A stretch of DNA of 64,000 nt from Strongyloides papillosus (lineage: Eukaryota > Nematoda > Chromadorea > Rhabditida > Strongyloididae), in assembly GCA_005656395.1 (NCBI GenBank), contig SRSI01000079.1, positions 1,550,001 to 1,614,000 on the forward strand. Direction: 5' to 3'. The first letter of the stretch is position 1, and every line of letters begins with the position of its first letter. Below the pieces are notes generated by a model. It did not search any database. It was not told the DNA's origin and saw nothing but the letters and a program-made list of their open reading frames with translations. Positions 9,527 through 20,204 of the stretch are shown piece after piece. A program made the translations under genes and the position numbers.

Positions 9527-10535
9527 GGTGCTTTCAAATTGAAATTCACGTTAAAAAAACTGATTTAATAAAATTTTTTAATAAAACATATCTTGTAAAA
9601 TTGGTTAATGTAAATTTTCAATGTTTTTAATAAAAAAATAAGAAAATTAATCTTGTTTCAGGTATATCTCTTTTCAAGCTTAACTGATTCATATGAATAA
9701 ATGGGCAAAAGTGTGTTTTCTTACTGACTAGAGAGGATAAATGGGTTTAAAATATTTCTTGCCAGTATTAGTCAAATTCTCTTGGAAAAACCTTATTTTG
9801 ATGCCTTTTTTAGTATACTTTCGTTCAGAGAATGACATCTTCTAATGTTAATAAAATAATTTGAAATAAAAAATGTATTTTTTTAAAATAAAGTGGAATA
9901 GCCCATGTTAACATGATGAATTAAAAATAGAGAAAGAAAACTGTATTTTTTTAAAAGAAGTTCGCTTATCAACTTATTGTTCTATCCCGATGAAATTGTC
10001 CATTTCAATGGAAAAAACGTAGATGTTGATTATGAGTAGTGTGTTTTACCTTTGGAGCCTTGTTAACGACTAGATTTAGTAATACGAAAGAGAGGGCGTT
10101 CAATGGCTGTACCATACATAAGACAAACAAATATCAATTTAGATATGGAATATGGTTACTATTGTTTTGTTCTTAATATCCCGAGAATGCAAAATATATA
10201 TTGTTATAGTCTTATAAAATAATTTTTTAGACACTTAGTCATGATTGAAAGCTTTAAGAAGTCATAAAAACACCCAGAGTTGAAATGTAAAGATAATATT
10301 CTGTCTAAAGTAATCTGCCATTTGGGATCATTGTTTAATCATATAAAAACTGGATCTTACATTTTTTCTTATCCTACCTTGCCCGAGATTGTCAAGAAAC
10401 GTATTTTAAATAAATTCGTTATGGAAAGTAAATATAGTCTTTTTATTAATAAATTATAAAAAATTTTATTGTATCGTTATCACATAATTATACATATTAT
10501 GTAGGTAAATAAAAATTTTACTATCACAAATTATA
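9527..10535. other. Intergenic
   Basis: AT-rich. The segment 9660-9850 loosely resembles 8280-8450 in word order, which hints at an old dispersed repeat, but I could not align them convincingly. No gene seen. Confidence 0.35.
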
Positions 10536-11170
10536 CTACCTTCTTAGATTCTTTGTATCTGTTCTTGTAGTTGATGTTTTTGAAGACGAAACTGATGATG
10601 ATAAAGGAGTGGGACCGGAAGCTTTTTTTCTACTGCTTTTTACGGAAACAACTTTTTGACGTACTTTAGAAGCAACAAAACCAAGTATTGCAAGAATGGC
10701 AAGAATTGCTATTATACCAATCAATCCAATGATGAAATCAGAACTTTGGCCTTCCTAAAATAGATATAATCATGTATTTAAAACGATTGTATTTACCTGT
10801 TTATTAATTATTTCATGTTGATTGTTGGCTTCGGCACTAAAAGCTAGAAGAATATTAAAAATAAATTAAAAAGGAAAAATAATAGTTACATACCATTGAC
10901 ATTATTATTGGTAGAATTCAAGTTGGTATCAATACTAGCTGATTGCGTGTTATTTTGATTCATAGTTGTGTTATGGTTTGATGGTCCTAGAAGTTTCCTT
11001 TGAACAGTTGGTTGTAATTGATCTCCTGGAATTCCACCATTTTGTGTTGGTTGTTGAGGTGGTGGTACTTCTTTTTTACCAACTCCAAAAACATCCAAAG
11101 TTGACTTTAAAATTGTCCCAAAAGCTGATATTAAACCTGATGCTGCAGCTATAGTTTCAGCTACAACCAT
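10536..11170 (-). CDS. Small single-pass membrane protein (cluster family, member 5)
   Basis: Three exons: 10894-11170, 10797-10843, 10536-10754; 180 residues. The N terminus MVVAETIAAASGLISAFGTI is weakly hydrophobic without a cleavage site. A Pro/Gln-rich linker (PPPQQPTQNGGIPGDQLQP) and an Asn-rich segment with several sequons (NTT, NNT, NST) follow. The 47-base middle exon encodes AFSAEANNQHEIINKQ. The transmembrane helix is at about 115-136 (IIGLIGIIAILAILAILGFV) and the tail is Ser/Thr/Lys-rich (SSSVSSSKTSTTRTDTKN). It is the tandem neighbour and close paralog of the gene at 11614; the two share a 3' flank of over 25 near-identical bases. Function unknown. Confidence 0.82.
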
Positions 11171-11613
11171 TTTTTCCTGTTTTAGCGTTGTATAAATGTA
11201 TTTTGTCACTATTTTTTAGTGATTAAATAACATTTTCAAATGTTAGAATTTGAAAAAAAAATATTAAGAAAATTAAAATTTTTTAATAACCTTTATGTTG
11301 TCAAAATTACGATTTTTTAACATAAAATGTTAGCCTAGAATTATTTTCTTTGATAATTTAAAAATTTACAAAAAAAGGACTTATTTTCCTTAGTATTTTA
11401 ACGGATATAGTTTTTTAAAAAATTAGTTAAAGACTGTCAAGAAATGAAGATATATTTTTTTTGTTGATTCAAAATTCTCGCTCTATGAAAATAGCCACAG
11501 TTGATTTGAAAATATAATCTTTTTATTTTTAAATTATAAATTTATATAACATCATTCTCTCGTAATAACACATTTTATTATTATAAATTAAAATTTTACT
11601 ATCACAAATTATA
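11171..11613. promoter_or_regulatory. Promoter region of member 5, with shared upstream element
   Basis: On the minus strand the element CAAATTCTAACATTT (about 11238-11252) is followed by a TTATTTAATC block and a TTTATACAACG TATA-like site about 35 bases before the ATG. Similar elements precede the genes at 12310, 14467 and 16784. The rest is the AT-rich 3' flank of the next gene. Confidence 0.45.
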
Positions 11614-12310
11614 CTATCTTCTACGATTCTTAGTACCTGATCTTGAAGTTGATGTTTTTGAAGACGAAGCTGATGATGAAGAGGTGGGACTGGAAGCTCT
11701 TCTTCTACTTCTTCTTCCAGAAACAGCCTTTTGACTTACTTTAAAAGCAATTAAGCCCATTATTACAACAATAGCTAATATAGCAACTAATCCAATTATA
11801 AAACTTGTGTTATCTTCTTTCTACAATAAATATCATCATACATTCTAAATAATTAACTTACTGTTTCACTTTTAATTGTATGAGCATTGTTAGCTTCAGC
11901 ACTATATGCTAAAATATTTTTAGAAATGAAATGAAAAAAGAATAGTTATATTTACCGTTTTCATTATTAGTGGTCAAATTCAAGTTGGTATTAATTCTAC
12001 CCAATTGCTTATTAGTTTGAGTCATATTGGTGTTAAAATTTGATGATTCTTTTGAAGTTTGTTTACCATTTGGTTGTTGATTTCCCGGGACTCCAGCTGT
12101 TTGTGGTGCTCCTCCTGATCCTGGAACAGGTGGTCCTTTCCCTGCTATTGACTTTGGTGGTACTTGACCTGCTGCTAGTTTAGGTGATACTTGCCCTGCT
12201 GCTGGATTAGATGGTGCTGCTGCTTTTTTATCACCTCCAAAAAGCCCAAAACCGGTCTTTAAACCATCACCAACTGATGATATTGTTTTCTTAATCCAAT
12301 CTAAATCCAT
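11614..12310 (-). CDS. Small single-pass membrane protein, Pro/Ala/Gly repeat region (cluster family, member 6)
   Basis: Three exons: 11956-12310, 11862-11908, 11614-11820; 202 residues. N terminus MDLDWIKKTISSVGDGLKTG is amphipathic. Residues about 30-70 are an imperfect Pro/Ala/Gly/Lys repeat (PAAGQVSPK, LAAGQVPPK, SIAGKGPPV). An Asn-rich region follows (NTNLNLTTNNENG). The 47-base middle exon encodes AYSAEANNAHTIKSET, very like AFSAEANNQHEIINKQ of member 5. The transmembrane helix is at about 141-160 (IIGLVAILAIVVIMGLIAFK) and the tail is Arg/Ser-rich (RRSRRRASSPTSSSSASSSK). Function unknown. Confidence 0.82.
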
Positions 12311-13010
12311 TATTGTAATGTTAAAACGTTTTATAAACGTATTACCTAATTATTTTACCATGATTAAATAATATTTTTTAATGGTAAAATTTGAAGAAAT
12401 TTAGAAAAATTGAAAATTTTAATTAATGTTATATTAAAAAATTGAATTTTTTGTATAAAAATTTGAGATTAAGTATTTTGTATAAAGATAAATGAATTTA
12501 GTGGAAAAGCAATTCTTTCTGTTATTAATTTTGCCACTATATATTACTAAGGATCGATAATTATATTTTTGATAAAAAAGATTTGTTTTCAAGTCTTATT
12601 GTTGAATTGCGAAAAAGAATTCAATTAAGAAAATAAAAATGTTAAGAAAATCAATATGATACACAGTCATCTTTATATTGAATTAGAATTTATCAACTTG
12701 GAAAACTTCCATTAGGCTAATAAATATTATTATTTTAAAAAATTTTACTTTATGGTAGAATAATCAAAAAAGTACGGTAAAATACCAATATGATATCAAA
12801 ATTCAAGTTTTTTTCTAATATTTTTACCAATGAATCTAAAAAAATTTATTAATATACCATTAACAAAAAAGATTATTTATTTATAATATTTTTATTGCTT
12901 GTAATTACATTATAGTTTCACCACATTGTTATTGAGATATTTAAAAAAAATTAAAAAAAGACACTGATTTATAATCATTATTACTTTGTCTGTCTAATCC
13001 AATTTTTGAT
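12311..13010. other. Intergenic with shared upstream element
   Basis: Right after the gene start, 12380-12393 carries the element whose minus-strand reading is CAAATTTTACCATT, followed by TTATTTAATC, with TTTATAAAACG nearer the ATG. The remainder is AT-rich with no gene. Confidence 0.45.
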
Positions 13011-13408
13011 TTATATGTTTGCTTCGGTAGATATTGATATAGAATCAGAGCTATTAGAAAGTCCACCTTTCCTTAATCTTGACCTATTTCTCGTAACAAT
13101 AATAAAAACAGCAGCTATTATCAAGAGAAATACACCACCCATAACGACGAAAGGAGTGTAATTAGTTGGTTTAAACTAAAAAAAATATAAGGTTTCGATT
13201 AATTTTACGTACTTTTTTAATAGCTCCAATGCTAGTATTATCTTGAGAAGTACCATTATTTCCTAAAACTAATGTGTAAAACATAAAGAATTAAAATTAA
13301 TATACCATTTCCTGGAATATTAGTTGAATAAAAACCAGTATCAGCGTCTGGGTTTAGTTCCTCTTCTTGTTCAGCGGCATTACCGCTAGTCTCATTTCCA
13401 TTAGACAT
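13011..13408 (-). CDS. Small single-pass membrane protein, short acidic N region (cluster family, member 7)
   Basis: Three exons: 13306-13408, 13213-13262, 13011-13175; 105 residues. No signal peptide: the chain begins MSNGNETSGNAAEQEEELNP, polar and acidic. The middle exon is 50 bases here (GNNGTSQDNTSIGAIKK), three more than in most paralogs. The third exon starts with FKPTNYTPFVVMGG, matching DYTPFLAMGG in the genes at 15265 and 17594, and gives a helix at about 60-78. The tail is shorter (RNRSRLRKGGLSNSSDSISI) and ends TEANI rather than in arginines. It is the first gene of the first of three tandem two-gene units. Function unknown. Confidence 0.8.
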
Positions 13409-13881
13409 GGTATTCTGAAATATTTGTCGGTAATAGCAATACTATAGTGATAAATTTTTTAACCATCCAGAATAAGTAATAATTTATTGTAGAAAAATTT
13501 GTAAAAGATTGTCAATTAATTGAAATTTTACTGTAAAACAATATGATACTAGACAATATTTTATGTCTAATGATAATGTACAGTTGCTTTAACAATTTAC
13601 ATTGATATCAATTCACAAGCAATTCCTTCAATTGTAATTAAAAAATGTATTTTTAATTATTCAAATTTTTTTATTTATTGAATCTTTATTTCATAAAGAT
13701 GACTCTGTTATGAAATATTTATAGCATGAAAAAATTTGTAGAATCGGTAAAAAATGTAATGATACAATTAGCATATACTGCAAAAATGTTAAAAATTCTT
13801 TTACTTATCCTATAAATTTTTACTATTAAATAGCAATTTATTTAAATTTTTAGAAATGATTTTATTATCGTTAAATTTCTA
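13409..13881. other. Intergenic within the first tandem unit
   Basis: AT-rich; holds the promoter of the 13011-13408 gene and the 3' flank of the next. No gene seen. Confidence 0.4.
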
Positions 13882-14467
13882 CTATCTTCTAGTTTTAGTT
13901 TTTGAGCTACTTGCAGTAGATGATGTAGATGAACTACTGACTGATCCTTTATTTTTACCTCCACCTCCGCCTCCTGAGGAACCTGATCCTTTCTTGAGAA
14001 CAACGGCGATGACAATTCCAACAACAGCCAACAGGCCAATGGCTCCAACAACAATCATACCAGTATTACTATCATCTTTAGACTAAAAAAACTTTATTTA
14101 ATAAAAAAATGTTCTAACATACCTGAACACTGGATACATGATTACTATTTTCAGATGTAGCATCATTTTCTAAAATTTAAAAGAAAAGAGTTTCGATAAA
14201 AAAGTGGTTCAAAAACTTACTGTTTGTATTGTTGTTTGAGTTGGTCAAGTCGTTCTTACTGTGTACATTTTGTTGATTTGTTTGGCTGTTTTCATTGGTG
14301 TTTTTAATTTCGCTAGGCTTTTGTGGGTTCATTTGTCCCTGTCGCATATTTGCTGCATGCTGTGCTTGCCTTGCTTTTTCTGCTTTTTCTTCATCACTTT
14401 CTGCTCTTGGGAGCAAACCCATAGTCACTGTACTCAAAAAGTTTTGGATACCATCGAACCAGCCCAT
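13882..14467 (-). CDS. Small single-pass membrane protein (cluster family, member 8)
   Basis: Three exons: 14221-14467, 14123-14169, 13882-14082; 164 residues. N terminus MGWFDGIQNFLSTVTMGLLP is a short hydrophobic/amphipathic segment, then a charged helical stretch (RAESDEEKAEKARQAQHAAN) and an Asn/Gln-rich spacer. The 47-base middle exon encodes KNDATSENSNHVSSVQ. The transmembrane helix is at about 106-127 (MIVVGAIGLLAVVGIVIAVV). A Gly-rich hinge (GSGSSGGGGGGKNKG) joins it to a Ser/Thr tail (SVSSSSTSSTASSSKTKTRR). It is closely related to the genes at 16214 and 18541 and is preceded by the shared promoter element. Function unknown. Confidence 0.83.
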
Positions 14468-15264
14468 TTTAAATCTATTCAAAAAAATATGAAAATGGCT
14501 TTATAAATTTTCTTAACAGTTAAATAAAAATTTTGAATGGTAGAATTTGCAAATTGTAAAAATTTGAATTACTTAATATTTTCATATTTAAATTTTTTTA
14601 TTAATTTTCCTGTGTTTTACTATGACATTAGAAGACTATGTTTTTACCTAGTTTTGTTTAACTTCTGAAAGTATCCTGCTTTGAATTTTTTGCTAGAAAA
14701 GCATCATCACATTTTAACTCAAAACTTGGTCAGCTTATGATCAATATCTTTAACATTATATTTCCGCAACATTCCGGATTTGTAGATTTTAAGTAAGATA
14801 TAAATCACTTTATTTTATAATTTTGAAAAAAGTTATTACTCGAGCACGGTTATTGTAAAAAGTCTAAAAAGAAAACATTTTTTAAGAATAACTTGGTCGA
14901 TTTTAGTTATAAATACCTAAATCTGGTCTAGCTCTTCAAGTTGTCAGAAATTCATCTTTTTAGTTATTTATTTACAAAAACTTTTAATATTTAGAAAAAA
15001 TTACGACAAAAACAATTTTTTTTTCTTATTTTTTTAATTATAGATTATTGAAAAAATACTCTTTCCTTTGTTTGGAAAAGAGATTTTTTAATATTTCTTT
15101 TATTTGATTTCAAATAAATGATTTATACATTGTTAAAAATACTTTTATTAATTAAAATGAAATTACAGTTTTATTACATTACTATCCCATTGATTAAAAA
15201 ATATAGGAAATTCAATTTTATAATTATTATTTATATAAATTGTAATATAACCTTAGGTTAACTA
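14468..15264. repeat. Intergenic part of tandem unit (copy 1)
   Basis: 14521-15260 aligns by eye with 16840-17590: same shared upstream element (minus-strand GCAAATTCTACCATTC at 14535-14550), same CCTGTGTTTTACTAT and TTATTACTCGAGCAC words. This is non-coding sequence of the 2.3-kb duplication. No gene. Confidence 0.65.
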
Positions 15265-15661
15265 TCATCTTGTACGAGTACGAGACGTTGAACTAGATTC
15301 ATTGGCAACAGCACCTTTTTTTAATGATGACCGATTCTTTGATACAACAACTAAGAGCACTCCTATTACTACAATAAATATGCCACCCATTGCTAGGAAA
15401 GGAGTGTAATCAGTAGGTATAGCCTATAAAGTGAAAAGAAAGTTTTTAATAACTTAACATACTGTTTCTTTACTCTCAATTTCATTGTCATTCCTAGATA
15501 TGGCTTCATTTACTAAAATTAATGATAAACCAGTAAAAATTAAATTCATTAAACAAACCGTTGTCATTAGAGACATTGTTTTTTATTGTATTACCAGATA
15601 CTACATTTTGTCCATTTTTTTGATCCTGTGTATTGGTATTTGTTACATCTTCTCCCGCCAT
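15265..15661 (-). CDS. Small single-pass membrane protein (cluster family, member 9)
   Basis: Three exons: 15559-15661, 15463-15512, 15265-15423; 103 residues. It begins MAGEDVTNTNTQDQKNGQNV: polar, Asn-rich, no signal peptide. The 50-base middle exon encodes VNEAISRNDNEIESKET. The third exon has TDYTPFLAMGG followed by a helix at about 60-78 (GIFIVVIGVLLVVV) and a tail SKNRSSLKKGAVANESSSTS ending RTRTR. It is nearly identical to the gene at 17594-17990. The first donor here is GTTTGT, whereas the copy at 17594 has the stronger GTATGT, so splicing of this copy may be less efficient. Function unknown. Confidence 0.82.
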
Positions 15662-16213
15662 GTTGATAGGAGGGATTTATAAGAAAAAATGATATAATAA
15701 CAAAATTTTTAAAAATCACTGCCTTAAATGGTATTTAGAAGGAGTAAAATTTGTTAAATATAATTTTTTAATCAAAATTTAGTTAAAAATAATATTTTTA
15801 AATGTACTCTTATACACGTAGTAGACATTTCCTGTTTTTCAAAGTTAAAACAGTTCAGAGTTACATTAACAATGTAGTTTTATATCAAGTTCAAATTATG
15901 CAACTGCGCTTAAAAAAATATATTATTATTTTTAAAAGTTCATTTATTTTGAAATTATAGTATTAAAAATAAATTATTTGTAAAAATACTGACCACATGA
16001 TAATGATGATCGTAAATTGCAAAAATAGATAAGATACAACAGTTATTATTTATCATTATTTAAATATTTATTTTATTTAATACTATAAATTTTTTTACTT
16101 AAATAGCTATTAATTATCAATTTTAATAACGATTTAATTACTATTCAATTTCTAACACTAAATATCTATTTATTTAAATTTATAGAAATGATTTTATTAT
16201 CATTAAATTTCTA
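15662..16213. other. Intergenic within the tandem unit
   Basis: Non-coding AT-rich part of the duplicated segment; it holds the upstream region of member 9 (TTATAAATCCC on the minus strand, about 20 bases before the ATG). No additional gene. Confidence 0.5.
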
Positions 16214-16784
16214 TTATCTTATAGTTTTAGTTTTTGAGCTACTTGCAGTAGATGAGGTAGATGAACTTCTGACTGATCCTTTATTTTTACCTTCGCCTTC
16301 TGAGAAACCTGATCCTTTCTTGAGAACAACGACGATGACAATTCCAATAACAGCCAACAGGCCAATAGCTCCAGTAACAAACATACCAGTATTACCACGA
16401 TATTTAGACTAAGAAAAATTTATATGATGAAGGAAAGCTCTAACATACCTGAACATTGGATAATTTATTATTATATTCAAATCTAGCATCATCATCTATA
16501 ATTCGACAAGAAAAGTATTGTTAAAGTAGTAGTTTAAATAACTCACAATTTGTATTGATGTTTGAGTTGCCTATTTTGTTGTCAATCTCTTTTTTTTGTT
16601 CATTTTTTTGGGTTTGCTCATTGGTGTTTTTAATTTCGGTAAGCTTTTGTGGGTTCATTTGTGCATGTTGCATATTTGCTTCATGCTGTGCTTGCTTTAC
16701 TTTTTCTTCATCACTTTCTGCTCTTGGGATCAAACCCATAGTCACTGTAGTAAAACAGTCTGTGAGAAAATCTAACCAGCTCAT
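16214..16784 (-). CDS. Small single-pass membrane protein (cluster family, member 10)
   Basis: Three exons: 16547-16784, 16449-16495, 16214-16408; 159 residues. N terminus MSWLDFLTDCFTTVTMGLIP, then RAESDEEKVKQAQHEANMQH and an Asn/Gln/Lys-rich spacer. The middle exon is 47 bases (YDDARFEYNNKLSNVQ). The transmembrane helix is at about 103-124 (MFVTGAIGLLAVIGIVIVVV). The tail has a shorter Gly hinge than member 8 (GSGFSEGEGKNKG) and ends SSSKTKTIR. It is the middle of three paralogs (13882, 16214, 18541) spaced about 2.3 kb apart. The first donor is GTGAGT rather than GTAAGT. Function unknown. Confidence 0.82.
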
Positions 16785-17593
16785 TTTAAATATATTCAAA
16801 AAAAATATGAAAACGATCTTTATAAATTTTTTACCAGTTTAGTAATAATTTTGAATGGTAGAATTTGCAAATTGTAAAAAATTTAAATTACTTAATATTA
16901 TCATATTTTAATTTTTTTATTAATTTCCTGTGTTTTACTATACTAACGAAGGTTGCGTCATCACTTGATTTATTTCTAACTTTTCAAGGTATTCAGCTTG
17001 AATTTTTTCTTAGAAAAACGTCATCGCACTTTAGCTCATAACTTGGTCAACTTATAATCAATATCTTTAACATTATATTTCCGCATTCTTCTGGACTTGT
17101 AGATTTTAAGTAAGATATAAATCACTTAATTTTATTATTTTGAAAAAAGTTATTACTCGAGCACAACTTTTTGTAAATAAGATCTGAAAGAAAAATTTTT
17201 TTAAGATTAAACTTTCAATTTTAACTTCAAACGTCTAAATCCAGTTCAGCTCTTCAAGTTAGCAGAAATTCTTCTTTTTGATTTTACAATCATAAAACTT
17301 GTAAAGATTGGAAGAAGTTACGACGAAGACAAATCTTTTTTTCTTATTTTTTTAAATATAGATTATAAAAAAATACCCTTAACTTTGTTTGAAAAAGAGA
17401 ATTTTTAGTATTTTTTGTTTGAATTCAAATAATTGATTTATACATTGTTAAAAATACTTTTTTAAATATAATTTTATAAATTAAAATAAAATTACAGTTT
17501 TATTACATTACTATCCCATTGATTAAAAAATATAGAAAATTCAATTTTATAATTATTATTTATATAAATTGTAACATAACCTTAAGTTAACTA
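16785..17593. repeat. Intergenic part of tandem unit (copy 2)
   Basis: Aligns by eye with 14468-15264. It carries the shared upstream element (minus-strand GCAAATTCTACCATTC at 16853-16868) and a TATAAAG nearer the ATG. No gene. Confidence 0.65.
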
Positions 17594-17990
17594 TTATCTT
17601 GTACGAGTACGAGACGTTGAACTAGATTCATTGGCAACAGCACCTTTTTTTAATGATGACCGATTCTTTGATACAACAACTAAGAGCACTCCTATTACCA
17701 CAATAAATATGCCACCCATCGCGAGAAAAGGAGTGTAATCAGTAGGTATAGCCTATAAAGTGAAAAGAAAGTTTTTAATAACTTAACATACTGTTTCTTT
17801 ACTCTCAATTTCATTGTCATTCCTAGATTTGGCTTCATTTACTAAAATTAATGATAAACCAGTAAAAATTAAATTCATTTAACATACCGTTGTCATTAGA
17901 GACATTGTTTTTTATTGTATTACCAGATACTACATTTTGTCCATTTTTTTGATCCTGTGTATTGGTATTTGTTACATCTTCTCCCGCCAT
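17594..17990 (-). CDS. Small single-pass membrane protein (cluster family, member 11)
   Basis: Three exons: 17888-17990, 17792-17841, 17594-17752; 103 residues. It is nearly identical to member 9 at 15265-15661; the visible difference is in the middle exon (VNEAKSRN against VNEAISRN). The same features apply: no signal peptide, a 50-base middle exon, TDYTPFLAMGG before the helix at about 60-78, and a tail ending RTRTR. The first donor is the consensus GTATGT. The stop codon is TAA here and TGA in member 9. Function unknown. Confidence 0.82.
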
Positions 17991-18540
17991 GTTGATAGGA
18001 GGGATTTATAAGAAAAAATGATATAATAACAAAATTTTTAAAAATCACTGCCTTAAATAAATTTTAAAAGAGTAAAATTTGTTAAATATAATTTTTGAAT
18101 CAAAATTTTGTTAAAAATAATATTTTTAAATGTACTCTTATACACGTAGTAAACATTTCTTGTTTTTCAAAGTTAAAATAATCTAGAGTTACATTAACAA
18201 TGTAGTTTTATATCAAGTTCGAATTATGCAAACGTGCTTAAAAAATCTATTATTATTTTTAAAAGTTCATTTATTTTGAAATAATAGTATTAAAATAAAT
18301 TATTTGTAAAAATACTGACCACATGATAATGATGATCGTAAATTGCAAAAATAGATAAGATGCAACAGTTATTATTTATCATTATTTAAATATTTATTTT
18401 ATTTAATACTATAATTTTTTTTTACTTAAATAGCTATTAATTATAAATTTTAATAACTATTTAATTACTATTCAATTTCTAACACTAAATATCTATTTAT
18501 TTAAATTTATAGAAATGATTTTATTATCATTAAATTTCTT
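17991..18540. other. Intergenic within the tandem unit
   Basis: Copy of 15662-16213, non-coding; no other feature seen. Confidence 0.5.
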
Positions 18541-19146
18541 TTATCTTCTAGTTTTAGTTTTTGAGCTACTTGCAGTAGATGAGGTAGATGTACTACTGAC
18601 TGATCCTTTATTTCTTCCTCTACCTCCACCTCCGCCTCCTGAGGAACCTGATCCTTTCTTAATAACAACAGCAACGACAACGCCAAGAACGGCTATCAAA
18701 AAAATGGCTCCAAAAAATATAAGACCACTATTACTCGGCTCTGGTTTCTAAAAATATTTTATAAAGTAAAAAATTTTTAATCCTACCACTTCATGTTGTA
18801 CACTATTACTATTTATAGATTTAGCATCATTAACTAAAATTTGATAAAAAAGAGTTTCGTTAGAAAGTGGTTTAAAAAACTTACCGTTTGTATTGTCGAC
18901 TGTGTTTTTTAATTTGTTGCTACTATTTACATCTTGGTTATTACTTTGATTATTTGTATTTGTGTTATTAATTGTATTTGGAGCATTATTTCGTTGACCC
19001 ATTTCCGCTTCTTCTTTTTCCCTTTGTGCCTTCTGTGCTGCAAGTCTTGCATTGGCTTCATCTTCATCTGGTGAAGAAATGAGACCAAGTGTTGCCTTAC
19101 TTGCAAGCCAGTGGGCACCTCTTTTAAGTTTGTTAAGCAAATCCAT
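18541..19146 (-). CDS. Small single-pass membrane protein (cluster family, member 12)
   Basis: Three exons: 18885-19146, 18787-18833, 18541-18747; 171 residues. N terminus MDLLNKLKRGAHWLASKATL, then a charged helical stretch (SSPDEDEANARLAAQKAQRE) and an Asn-rich spacer (NTINNTNTNNQSNNQ). The 47-base middle exon encodes VNDAKSINSNSVQHEV. The transmembrane helix is at about 110-131 (GLIFFGAIFLIAVLGVVVAV). A Gly/Arg hinge (GGGGGGRGRNKG) leads to SVSSTSTSSTASSSKTKTRR, matching members 8 and 10. The N-terminal exon is much more diverged from members 8 and 10 than the tail exon is, so exon 1 evolves faster. Function unknown. Confidence 0.83.
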
Positions 19147-20204
19147 TTTATTTTAATTATAAAATTTAAAAACATAAAATTTATAAAATTTTCTACAGAT
19201 TAAATAAAATTTTTGAACAATAAAATTTAAATTGATAATAAAAATTAGAATTTCTCCCACAAGATACTATTTGTTCTTTACTAAATTTAACTATTATTTT
19301 AATTTTTAGAAGATGATATTGAAGAAATTTGACTAACGATGATTTATCAAATTTGTGCTTCTTCTACGATTGTTTAGAAAGAACGAATATTCAAAAATCT
19401 GAAAAATTAGAAGAGCAGATGTTTTTGGAGTTTATACAAAATGAAAGTAAGAATATGGAGACTTTTATGTGGAATTTAATTTTTAAAATAACTTTGAAAC
19501 ATTTTTTTGACATAAAATTGATTAATATAAATTATATTTTAAAAATTAATTAATTGACACTATAAATAAACTAATTTTTTTTAATATTTTATAAGTCAAT
19601 AAAAATTTTTTATTGTATTATATAATTAAAATTTCTTGAGAATATGCTTAAAATGTAGAGAATTGAAAAAGTAAGGGTGTTTTTTTCGGATTTCATCTCC
19701 ATAATTGAGATATTTCTTTTTGAGGTACTGTAATTTGGGGCTGAAAATTAGCATTTTTGAAAAGTGTCTCGATTTTGAGAATAAGAATTAAAATACCATT
19801 TTTTTTAAAATTTTATTGTAAAGAGCACAAAATCTACGTATTTTTGTGTATTTCCATATTTTTATCCTTCTTTTTAAGGGGAAACATAGGCACCAAAATT
19901 CAAGGTTTCTAGCAATTTAAAAGATATATTTCAAGTACAAAACTTTGAATGGGATTGATATTCCATATTTAGATCAACTTCTATTACACCTTAATATTTT
20001 AATAAAAATGTTATTTGAAATCAAAAATTATATTTCGTGCCTCATTTATTCTCTATAATATAATAAGTTTATCGTTAGATTAAAAATTAACTGATAAAAA
20101 AGTGGCAAAATAATATAATAGTACTTTAGGTTTTCGATATAAAAGTGCCCACCCATATAATAAATTTCCGAGTGCGATATAAAAACATAAAATTATAGAA
20201 AAAA
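19147..20204. other. Intergenic, right edge of the membrane-protein cluster
   Basis: AT-rich, without a credible gene; a 74-codon open frame at 19329-19553 has no signal, domain or splice context. The ATG at 20205 is preceded directly by TTATAG, which may be a trans-splice acceptor for a spliced leader. Confidence 0.4.

Larger units (their letters stand above)
15120..16291. repeat. Tandem duplication, copy A of near-identical segment
   Basis: This segment (member 9 with its flanks, up to the end of member 10) matches 17432-18613 almost base for base, with scattered small indels. The offset is about 2.33 kb. The identity covers coding and non-coding sequence alike, so the duplication is recent. 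Confidence 0.8.
17432..18613. repeat. Tandem duplication, copy B of near-identical segment
   Basis: Second copy of 15120-16291; see that entry. The copies differ by scattered substitutions and a few indels. Confidence 0.8.

Noticed and set aside
8280..9850. Suspected diverged dispersed repeat (8280-8450 against 9660-9850)
   Set aside because: Word-level similarity only; alignment by eye was not convincing in such AT-rich sequence.
19329..19553. 74-codon plus-strand frame after the membrane cluster
   Set aside because: No signal peptide, domain or splice context; low-complexity residues typical of AT-rich translation.
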